64,000 nt of DNA from Natronosalvus amylolyticus. Lineage in GTDB: Archaea > Halobacteriota > Halobacteria > Halobacteriales > Natrialbaceae. This document shows positions 57,752 to 64,000 of this stretch, in pieces. The stretch spans positions 372,001-436,000 of the forward strand of contig NZ_CP101156.1 in the NCBI RefSeq assembly GCF_024298845.1. Reading direction: 5' to 3'. Position 1 is the stretch's first letter. The number at the start of each line of letters is the position of its first letter. The notes under the pieces were generated by a model that was not told the origin of the DNA, ran no database searches, and was given only the letters and a program-made list of their open reading frames with translations. The translations under genes were made by a program, and so were the position numbers.

Positions 57752-58234
57752 TCACCGGGTAGTAGCAAATACGTCCACGAGGCGACTCGAGATGCCGTAC
57801 AAAAACAGGATCGCGGACGCGGCGACCTGAACCCAGGTTCCGACGAGGAGTTCCAGTAGGTCGCCGCTCGGAACGCCGATCGAAGCAACCACGAGGGAGA
57901 GCACTGCTGATGCTATCAGAATAGTGGACGTCCTCGGATTCCACGGTTGGAAAACCTCGGGTGGGTGCTGAGACAGATAGACCCCCAGAACGACGATAGC
58001 CGCGGCAAGTACTGAACTGAATACGACCGATGGTGCGAGCCACACCGTTATTTCATCGCCCCGACAACCCAACAGTTGCCGATGGATCATTTCTTCAGTG
58101 CACAGCCGTGCCTGCGGAAGGAAAGCACTAATCACGTAGAGAGCGGCGGCAACGAGCGCAATGAGTTCGCCCCGGTTTGCGGTCTTTGTATTGAACCACC
58201 AAATTTGCACGGTATCCTCAGCGATCTTTTTCAA
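57752..58234 (-). CDS. Four-helix membrane protein of unknown function
   Basis: A 160-residue protein with four hydrophobic segments (about residues 22-41, 65-87, 101-121 and 127-149). The first extracellular-looking loop holds two Cys residues (LCTEEMIHRQLLGCRG) that could pair. No enzyme motif is seen. It is convergent with orc1. Confidence 0.65.
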   Translation of the reverse strand: MKKIAEDTVQIWWFNTKTANRGELIALVAAALYVISAFLPQARLCTEEMIHRQLLGCRGDEITVWLAPSVVFSSVLAAAIVVLGVYLSQHPPEVFQPWNPRTSTILIASAVLSLVVASIGVPSGDLLELLVGTWVQVAASAILFLYGISSRLVDVFATTR

Positions 58235-58323
58235 CTAACCCTTCTTGAACCTTCGGCTGCGTGGATCGCCAACCCGTCCGCGCTAACAGAGAGTTGCTCG
58301 AAAAGCTACGTTCCGCTCCAATT

Positions 58324-58405
58324 ATCGTAGCCAGCGAACGTCATTGCACACCCTATCGCAAGATGGCGTCGCGGTCGGTGTGTCAATCGTTTCACTGGCT
58401 ACTAT
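58324..58405 (+). repeat. 82-bp palindromic element, copy B
   Basis: It starts ATCGTAGCCAGCGAA and ends TTTCACTGGCTACTAT, with the inner TCATTGCACACCCTATCGCA block and a short loop. The arms pair over about 35 bp with a few mismatches. It matches copy A (reverse complement) and copy C along its length, and lies in the 744-bp gap 58235-58978 between the membrane-protein gene and tnpB. That gap also holds ORB-like repeats e and f, copy C and the IS left end, with no other gene seen. Confidence 0.85.
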
Positions 58406-58493
58406 AGGTTTTACACGACGATCTTCCTGTCGCGAGGGGCGACAATAACACAACAGGTGGCTGCTCACATATGGGTACACGTTCGCGTACCGG

Positions 58494-58518
58494 AACACTC
58501 GACAGAGTGGGGTGGGGG
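58494..58518 (+). promoter_or_regulatory. ORB-like repeat e
   Basis: AACACTCGACAGAGTGGGG then TGGGGG. It is identical to repeat a over 25 bp and in the opposite orientation, 2.9 kb away across orc1. Confidence 0.75.
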
Positions 58519-58584
58519 ACCCACTCTCTTTCCGTTCACCGAGAACCGAGCAACTATCTGAACACCGACGGCCACCTCACACGA

Positions 58585-58609
58585 AACACTCGACAAAGTG
58601 GGGTGGGAC
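58585..58609 (+). promoter_or_regulatory. ORB-like repeat f
   Basis: AACACTCGACAAAGTGGGG then TGGGA. It points right and is the copy closest to the insertion element. Confidence 0.75.
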
Positions 58610-58709
58610 ACCTGACGCCACATCCAGGTGGACGCTTCGATAACGCAGCAATTACAGGAATTTGAGGATAAGTCCCCGAGTTTCAGCCGAGGGTTGTCGT
58701 CAACTCTCT

Positions 58710-58791
58710 CTAGTAGCCAGTGAAAGTCATTGCACACCCTCGCCCAAGAGAATGCCGCAGTAGGTGGGTACATCGTTTCACTGGCTACGAT
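58710..58791 (+). repeat. 82-bp palindromic element, copy C
   Basis: It runs from CTAGTAGCCAGTGAAAGTC to GTTTCACTGGCTACGAT and is exactly the same length as copies A and B. The inner half is more diverged. It ends 48 bp before the left boundary of the insertion element. Confidence 0.8.
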
Positions 58792-58839
58792 ATACCACGA
58801 ACATCCGGACTATCCAACTTAATTCGGTTCCGTTGTTAC

Positions 58840-60364
58840 AGAAAGTCAAGGAGAAAGCCCACGACTTGAGTCGTGGGATGAATCCCACAACAGACGACAC
58901 GAACCACGAGCGATAGCCAGTCCGAGTCTCCCACGCTCATCCATACCTTTACAAAACAATATTTCGTAAGATCTGGTGATGAAGCGAGCCAACCGCTTCA
59001 ACGTTCGCCCTCGCTCGGAGAAAGAGCGTGAGGTGTTCATTCGCTGGTTGGACGCTTCTGCGAGTCTCTGGAACGAGACCAACTACGCTCGCCGCCAAGC
59101 CTTGCTTGAAGACGACGAAAGCATCTGGGACGCCGACACCGGCAAACTCGAAGGCAAATACAAGGGTGTTCTCAGCAGTTCCGTCGCCCAGCAGATCATC
59201 CGCAAGAACTCCGAAGCGTGGCGGTCGTTCTTCTCCAGCAACGAGAAGTACCACGCCGGCAAACTCGACGAGAAGCCGTCGCCACCCGGGTACTGGGGTA
59301 ACGAAGACGATGGACGGGTACTCCGCACGTACGTTCGCAACGACCAGTACACCATCCAATTCGGGAAATATTCCCGGCTTGAAGTCCCGATCGGCTCCGA
59401 ACTCAAAAACGAACTTGGGTTGAATCGGAACCAACGCCTTCGCGTTGAAGTTGCTGGTGAGCCGAAGTGGAGCGGCGAGCAAGGCCGACTCGAACTCGTG
59501 TACGACGAAACCGCAGATACGTTCAGGGCTTATCAACCAGTCACCGTCGACAGTTCTCGACTGGATTCACCACTGGCTTCGGAAGAAGCCGCTCTCGACG
59601 TGGGCGCGAACAATCTCGTCGCTTGCACGACGACAACCGGTTCTCAATACTTGTACGAAGGACGTGAGTTGTTCGAGCGGTTCCGCGAAACCACCGAACA
59701 AATCGCGTACTACCAGTCACTCCTCGAAGACCAGCGCAAATCCAGCAAGCGCATCGACCGCTTGTACCGTAAGCGCACGAATCGGCGCAAACACGCCCAA
59801 AACACCCTCGTCCGCGACCTCGTGGAACGTCTGTACGACGAGGGCGTGTCGACGCTGTACGTAGGCGACATCAAAGGCGTTCTCTCAACACATTGGTCGC
59901 CGGTTATAAACTCGAAGACGCACAACTTTTGGGCGTACCGCCGGTTCATCAATCGGCTCGAAGACATGTGCGAAGAGTACGGTATCAGGGTCGAAGAGGA
60001 ATCTGAAGCGTGGACGAGTCAGGAGTGTCCCGACTGTGGCGAGCGCGAAGGGACTATTCGCCACGAGGATTCGCTGGCGTGTCCGTGTGGGTTCGAGGGT
60101 CACGCCGACCTTGTCGCATCGGAATCGTTCCTGAGACAGCAGAACAACACAGTAGGGTCGATGGCACGGCCCGTGTACCTCAAGTGGAACAAACACAGTT
60201 GGCGGGAACATCATAGCCCGCCCTCCCTTGTGGAGACAACGGCCAACGAGGCGTACACAAACCAAAGTACCGCAGCAGGCGGGAATGTCGCTCTCGGGGA
60301 AGTTCAGGACGACTGAGGCTCCCACGAGAGGAATCTCACGACTTCAGTCGTGGGTGGATGTCAA
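58840..60364 (+). mobile_element. IS200/IS605-group element of IS1341 type (tnpB only)
   Basis: No tnpA is present; the only gene is tnpB. The ends fit the IS608 layout. The left target tetranucleotide TTAC is at 58836-58839 and the right cleavage tetranucleotide TCAA at 60361-60364. Terminal hairpins are CCCACGACTTGAGTCGTGGG (58858-58877) and CTCACGACTTCAGTCGTGGG (60335-60354). The guide tetranucleotide AAAG lies directly before the left hairpin (58854-58857) and GAAT directly before the right one (60331-60334). These match the IS608 guide and cleavage sequences as I know them, so the ends look intact and movable in trans by a TnpA from elsewhere in the genome. Confidence 0.88.
58979..60316 (+). 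CDS. tnpB: TnpB RNA-guided nuclease homologue
   Basis: A 445-residue TnpB. RuvC-I is [10 protein letters not shown] (Asp207). The zinc ribbon is C350/C353 and C368/C370 in [21 protein letters not shown]. RuvC-III has Asp377 in [10 protein letters not shown]. The segment that normally carries the RuvC-II Glu (consensus VxEDL) reads [10 protein letters not shown], with Gly296 where Glu is expected. Related haloarchaeal TnpBs share GDL here, so the loss may be clade-wide. The start is ATG 58979; a GTG one codon upstream is possible. TnpB proteins use an RNA from the element end to cut target DNA. Confidence 0.9.
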   Translation: MKRANRFNVRPRSEKEREVFIRWLDASASLWNETNYARRQALLEDDESIWDADTGKLEGKYKGVLSSSVAQQIIRKNSEAWRSFFSSNEKYHAGKLDEKPSPPGYWGNEDDGRVLRTYVRNDQYTIQFGKYSRLEVPIGSELKNELGLNRNQRLRVEVAGEPKWSGEQGRLELVYDETADTFRAYQPVTVDSSRLDSPLASEEAALDVGANNLVACTTTTGSQYLYEGRELFERFRETTEQIAYYQSLLEDQRKSSKRIDRLYRKRTNRRKHAQNTLVRDLVERLYDEGVSTLYVGDIKGVLSTHWSPVINSKTHNFWAYRRFINRLEDMCEEYGIRVEEESEAWTSQECPDCGEREGTIRHEDSLACPCGFEGHADLVASESFLRQQNNTVGSMARPVYLKWNKHSWREHHSPPSLVETTANEAYTNQSTAAGGNVALGEVQDD

Positions 60365-60569
60365 TGACGAATCGTTCGCTTTTTCGGGCAAGCGATACGG
60401 TCGTCACGTTCTATCGCGCTCGGTCCGAGGAAGGGCCGAAACACACTGTCGAAGCCAGCCATCGAAACCGCCGGTTGGCTTCGATGCTCCCAACAAAAGG
60501 TTCGTTGCCACCTCAATCGTCAGCAAACAGCACGGATTTGCTGGTCCGTACGCACGGTTATACCCCAAA

Positions 60570-61352
60570 TCAGTCGTTCCAGACGCCTCGAGTCGGGTAG
60601 TCCTCGTCAATACCCCAGGCTTCCATCTCCTCGAGTCGTGGCGATTCGTAACCGCCTATCTTGCTGTGTGTCCAGCCCAGCTCGGCGAGTTCAGCCTGCA
60701 GTTCCGCGAATTTGAACGGTGCCGTGACGGCATCCAGCACCGGGACGCCGAGTTCGTCCTGTAGCGTTTCGTGGAACCCGTACTCGGCGGTACAGCCCAG
60801 GATGACGACCTCGGCGTGGTCTTCCTCGATGGCTGCTCGAGCGGCTTCGGTGAGTCGCTCTCTGGTACACTCCGGGTCGGCCTGGAAATCCAGCACGCCG
60901 AGATCGACGGGCCGGAACGAGGCCAGGCGGTCGCCGAAGCCGTATCGTTCGATGGTTGCCCGCATCTGTGGTATCCACTTGCGACGGCCGACGACGACAG
61001 AGAAGGTATCCCCCATCGTCGATGCCAGATGCGTCGTTGCCTGGGCAGGCCCCATGACGGGCATCGAATCGGAAACTTCGCGGGCCTCCTCGAGACCGAG
61101 GTCGTAGAAACAGCCGATCACGGTGGCATCGACGCCGTCGTTTTCGGCCTCCTTGACCAGGTGCAACACGTCGGTCAGGACGAGCGACTCGTAGTAGTGG
61201 TACTCGACGTGGTGTGGGCCGCGGTCAAGGCTGACGGTTTCGACGGTGGTCGAATCGCGTTTCACGTCGTTCAGCAGGTCTTCGATGTCGCCGCTAAAGT
61301 CGTCGTGGCCGACTGGGTCTATCCATCTGATTGTCGTTTCGGTGGAACGCAT
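60570..61352 (-). CDS. Asp/Glu/hydantoin racemase family protein
   Basis: A 260-residue racemase. Two catalytic cysteines are in ATVIGCFYDLGLEEA and EVVILGCTAEYGFHE. The gene lies directly after hyuB (1 bp between stop and start), which points to hydantoin racemase in a hydantoin-use operon. The ATG at 61352 is chosen; the 17 extra codons upstream overlap hyuB. It would convert D- and L-substituted hydantoins for the hydrolases. Confidence 0.85.
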   Translation of the reverse strand: MRSTETTIRWIDPVGHDDFSGDIEDLLNDVKRDSTTVETVSLDRGPHHVEYHYYESLVLTDVLHLVKEAENDGVDATVIGCFYDLGLEEAREVSDSMPVMGPAQATTHLASTMGDTFSVVVGRRKWIPQMRATIERYGFGDRLASFRPVDLGVLDFQADPECTRERLTEAARAAIEEDHAEVVILGCTAEYGFHETLQDELGVPVLDAVTAPFKFAELQAELAELGWTHSKIGGYESPRLEEMEAWGIDEDYPTRGVWND

Positions 61353-61353
61353 A

Positions 61354-63153
61354 TTATCTCCTCTCGTGTTCGTTCGCTTCGGTTTCCGTTCGTTTCTCCG
61401 CACGCAGCCGTTCAGTCGCCGCGTCGTCTATCTCCCCCGACTCGGTAAGGGCGACACCGTACACCTCTCGAGCGAGTTCCGGAGTGATGTATTCGTCTCG
61501 GCAGTCCTCGAGGACCCGTTCGGGCTCACGCTCGAGTGGGTCGCCCCAGCCACCGCCGGAACTGGTGACGAGTCTGGCGGTTTCGCCGTCTTCGAGGGGT
61601 TCGTTGGTTAGCTTCGACGCCCGTTCGACGGAGCCGTCGTTTCGCAACAGTTCGATGTAGTTGCCGTCCCCTTTCTCCCCGCCTTCGACACCCCAGGGTG
61701 GATACTCCGACCGGCCGAAGGAGGCGGTGATGAAGCCGCCGCTTTCGTTGTACATCGTGTAGTCTTGCACGAGTCCGGTGCCCCCACGGAAGCGGCCGTG
61801 ACCTGCCTCCTGTGGCGTGTCGAGGGCGAACTGGTCGAACAGCAGTGGAAACCGCGTCTCCATGATTTCGACGGGCATCTCGAGGGTGTCGCCGTCCCCG
61901 GCACAGACGAGGACGTCAGCCCCGTCCCTGTCGGCGCAGGCTCCCCACCCGCCGGGTTGCGGTTCGATAACGAGGAAGTCGTCGCCAGTGCGTTCGTCAG
62001 TTCCCCCGACGATGGTCGCACAGACGCTCGTGAAATGCCCCGCCGAGAGTTTATCTGGCAACTGTGGGGCAAGTGCCTTCCAGGGGAGTTCGGCCGCCAT
62101 CGCGGAAGACTCCCAGTCGGTTCCGATTGGTGCCGGTTTGGTAGCATTGAGTACTGTCCCTTCCGGAATAATCACCTCGAGCGGTTCGAAAAAGCCCTCG
62201 TTGGTCGGTGCACCCGGGAGCGTAATGGCCTGGAAGAACGACCGGACGTCGCTGATACTCGCGGCGTACGGCGAGTTGATCGGTCCTTCCGTTTCCGGGT
62301 CGGTGCCAGTGTAATCGAGGGTGACCGTCTCGTCGGTAATCGTTACCGCACACTCGACGTGGATCGGTTCGTCGGTAATGCCGTCGTCGTCCAGGTAATC
62401 CTGGGCGTGATAGGTGCCGTTTGGCAGTTCCTCGACGGCGTCCCGTACCAGATCGTGGCCGTACTCGAGCCACGCGTCGACGGCCACCTCGAGGGTGTCC
62501 CAGCCGTACTCTCGAGCGATATCCTGGACGCGTTCGACGCCGACGTCGAGGGAGGCCTTCTGGGCCTGCATGTCTCCGAGCGTCATCTCGGGCATGCGGG
62601 TGTTCGCGGCGACGATATCGGCGACGGCTTCGTTCTCGACGCCACCCTCGTAGAGTTTGACCATCGGATACTGTATCCCCTCCTGGAAGACGCTCGTTGC
62701 ATCAGTCGTCCACGAACCGGGGTCTTTGCCACCGATGTCCGTCCAGTGGGCCTTCGAAGCGAGGAACATGACTGGTTCGTCTCGTCCGTCGTCTTCGAGG
62801 AAGACCGGGGCAACCATCGCGACGTCGTTCAGGTGGGTGCCGCCGTGATAGTCGTTGAGCATAATCACGTCGCCGGGTTCGAACCCATCGCGGCCGAACT
62901 TCTCGACGGTGTCCGAAACGCAGAATTTCAGCGTTCCGAGAAACCCCGGAACGCCGTTGGCCTGCGCGACGACGTTCCCGTCGATGTCGACGATACCGGT
63001 CGCGTAGTCGAGCGTCTCGTAGATGACGCTCGATTTAGCCGTTCGGCCGAGGTTGATAAACGACTCCTCAGCAGCGCTTTGCAAGGCGTTCGTAATGACC
63101 TCTCGAGTAAACGGGTCGAGGTCGGTTTTCGGTTCGTTTGTCTGGTGACTCAT
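61354..63153 (-). CDS. hyuB: Hydantoinase B/oxoprolinase-type subunit
   Basis: A 599-residue protein of HyuB/N-methylhydantoinase B length. Diagnostic blocks are MLNDYHGGTHLNDVAMVAPVF, IDGNVVAQANGVPGFLGTLK, GGTGLVQDYTMY and SSGGGWGDPLEREPE. It works with HyuA to hydrolyse hydantoins or 5-oxoproline with ATP. The start ATG overlaps the hyuA stop (ATGA at 63150-63153), and the racemase follows. Confidence 0.93.
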   Translation of the reverse strand: MSHQTNEPKTDLDPFTREVITNALQSAAEESFINLGRTAKSSVIYETLDYATGIVDIDGNVVAQANGVPGFLGTLKFCVSDTVEKFGRDGFEPGDVIMLNDYHGGTHLNDVAMVAPVFLEDDGRDEPVMFLASKAHWTDIGGKDPGSWTTDATSVFQEGIQYPMVKLYEGGVENEAVADIVAANTRMPEMTLGDMQAQKASLDVGVERVQDIAREYGWDTLEVAVDAWLEYGHDLVRDAVEELPNGTYHAQDYLDDDGITDEPIHVECAVTITDETVTLDYTGTDPETEGPINSPYAASISDVRSFFQAITLPGAPTNEGFFEPLEVIIPEGTVLNATKPAPIGTDWESSAMAAELPWKALAPQLPDKLSAGHFTSVCATIVGGTDERTGDDFLVIEPQPGGWGACADRDGADVLVCAGDGDTLEMPVEIMETRFPLLFDQFALDTPQEAGHGRFRGGTGLVQDYTMYNESGGFITASFGRSEYPPWGVEGGEKGDGNYIELLRNDGSVERASKLTNEPLEDGETARLVTSSGGGWGDPLEREPERVLEDCRDEYITPELAREVYGVALTESGEIDDAATERLRAEKRTETEANEHERR

Positions 63154-64000
63154 CGGATTTCCTCCGTGATTCGAACGTTCGCGTACTCGTCGAGTCGGAA
63201 CTGTTGTCCGGGGTGAACGAGCGTGGTACAGGCCGGTTCTTCGATGATGGCCGGTCCAGTGACCGGTTCGTCGATCGGTATCGAGGCTCGTTCGTACACC
63301 GTGGTCTCTTGGGTCCCCTCTCGGTCGAAATCAACTGTGCGAGAACCTTTCCTCGCGTCTTCGAGGGTGCCGTCTCGAGAAACGGGTTCGATCGTCGGCT
63401 TGGCCGCTTCCGCCGTCGCGGTGAGGCGAACGTTGACGAGTTCGACCGGGTCGTCGAGCGAGAACGTGTACGCCTGTTCGTGGCGCTCGTGGAATCGGGC
63501 TATCGTCGCTCCAATCGCGTCTGCAGTGACCAGCGGTTCGCTCGAGGCAGCCGAAACCGTTCTTTTTGTATCCTCGCTCCCCACCGGAATTGGCGTCTGC
63601 ACGGTATGTTCCTGACCGGTGTACCGGAGGTCGACGCTCAACTCGAGTGAAACCTTCTCGGGAGGAATGTCTTCCTCGCCAAATTCGGTGACCGCGCGGT
63701 CGGCCAGTTCGACAAAGCGTTCGTTCACGGCGGGTGCAGCCTCGCGGTGGAACGGGCGGACCCAGGTCCGCACGTAATCTCGGCGAAGGTCCGTCAGGAG
63801 CATCCCCCAGGCGGAGAACTGTCCGGGCGCTCGTGGGATGATGACTTCGTTGACGCCGAGGTCACGCCCCAGGGCGGCGGCGTGCAGGCCGCCTGCCCCA
63901 CCGCTGGCGACCATCGCGAACTGTCGCGGGTCGTACCCCCGCTGCAGGCTGACCTGCTTCAACGCGTTCGCCATGTTGGAGTTGACGACCCGGAGGATGC
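63150..64000 (-). CDS. hyuA: Hydantoinase A/oxoprolinase-type subunit, C-terminal part
   Basis: The window ends inside this gene; only the last 283 codons are visible. The segment VNSNMANALKQVSLQRGYDPRQFAMVASGGAGGLHAAALGRDLGVNEVIIPRAPGQFSAWGMLLTD, described here by its ends at 63770-63990, is the HyuA ATP-grasp-like active region. It is followed by DLRYTGQEHTVQTPIP. The N-terminal part and start lie beyond 64000. It is co-transcribed with hyuB. Confidence 0.92.
   Translation of the reverse strand, partial: ILRVVNSNMANALKQVSLQRGYDPRQFAMVASGGAGGLHAAALGRDLGVNEVIIPRAPGQFSAWGMLLTDLRRDYVRTWVRPFHREAAPAVNERFVELADRAVTEFGEEDIPPEKVSLELSVDLRYTGQEHTVQTPIPVGSEDTKRTVSAASSEPLVTADAIGATIARFHERHEQAYTFSLDDPVELVNVRLTATAEAAKPTIEPVSRDGTLEDARKGSRTVDFDREGTQETTVYERASIPIDEPVTGPAIIEEPACTTLVHPGQQFRLDEYANVRITEEIR

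Larger units (their letters stand above)
55534..58609. other. Probable replication origin region around orc1/cdc6
   Basis: The region contains an orc1/cdc6 gene and at least five copies of the core AACACTCGACANAGTGGGG or close variants, plus a truncated one. Two copies point left (55534, 55776). Three full copies and the partial one point right (56329, 56381, 58494, 58585). Between them lies a gene-free stretch of about 530 bp (55797-56328), less GC-rich, that could unwind. The 1-kb gap 55397-56428 holds no convincing gene. Haloarchaeal origins typically couple an orc gene to inverted G-rich ORBs. The surrounding genes are accessory, so this may be a secondary origin. Confidence 0.75.

Noticed and set aside
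60358-60600. 80-codon open frame after the insertion element
   Set aside because: It starts in the element end, overlaps the racemase gene end and has no acidic bias or motif.
61765-63216. Plus-strand 483-codon frame opposite hyuB
   Set aside because: Antisense shadow of a strongly conserved gene; arginine- and valine-rich product without motifs.

Overview
The window is haloarchaeal chromosome, most likely from the Natrialbaceae group. The predicted proteins are strongly acidic, CTCGAG-type codons are very frequent, and genes form tight operons with ATGA, GTGA or TGATG overlaps. Gene content is typically haloarchaeal: bacterial-type gyrase beside topoisomerase VI, HTH-10 (bacterio-opsin-activator type) regulators, a HEWD protein, an MTH865 protein, and an IS1341-type TnpB element. 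The genus cannot be fixed from the sequence alone.

Layout. 1-13 kb: the 5' end of thymidylate synthase, a DUF7522-type protein, a prolyl oligopeptidase, purD, a hexapeptide acyltransferase, a membrane-protein/NDH-2-like oxidoreductase pair, arginase, a DtxR-type metal regulator with a ZIP transporter, a second S9 peptidase and a winged-helix regulator. 13.5-21.8 kb: gyrB-gyrA and the divergent top6B-top6A, so both type II topoisomerases stand side by side. 21.8-24.7 kb: three single metabolic genes. 24.7-31.2 kb: a complete histidine-degradation operon, hutU-hutG-hutI-hutH, with a divergent HTH-10 regulator. 31.3-35.9 kb: a PAS/GAF/HTH-10 regulator and small proteins. 35.9-43 kb: cobyric acid synthase, an ABC transporter, the cobalamin adenosyltransferase, msrA and a cyclase-family enzyme. 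43-47 kb: a double EthD protein with an HD-domain protein, a small winged-helix protein and an MFS transporter. 47-50.4 kb: a 1133-residue protein with an actin/MreB-like head, a very long coiled coil and a C-terminal membrane hairpin. 50.6-55.4 kb: an epimerase, a MOSC protein, an EthD plus TPP-enzyme operon, and a 59-residue HEWD protein. 55.5-58.6 kb: a probable replication origin, built of an orc1/cdc6 gene and inverted arrays of an ORB-like repeat. 58.8-60.4 kb: an IS1341-type element with tnpB and recognisable IS608-like ends. 60.5-64 kb: hyuA (partial)-hyuB-racemase operon for hydantoin or oxoproline-type substrates.

The most notable unexplained signals are as follows. (1) The actin-like/coiled-coil/membrane-anchored protein looks like a single-polypeptide cytoskeletal scaffold. 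(2) The origin carries the ORB-like core AACACTCGACANAGTGGGG in opposite orientations either side of a spacer. (3) Three 82-bp near-palindromes share 16-bp ends, and two ~100-bp elements share the inner end TGGCTACGAT with them. Two of these five elements lie between convergent genes and three lie at the origin. (4) The TnpB lacks the usual RuvC-II glutamate although its element ends look intact. (5) In-frame minisatellites sit inside cobyric acid synthase and a cyclase.
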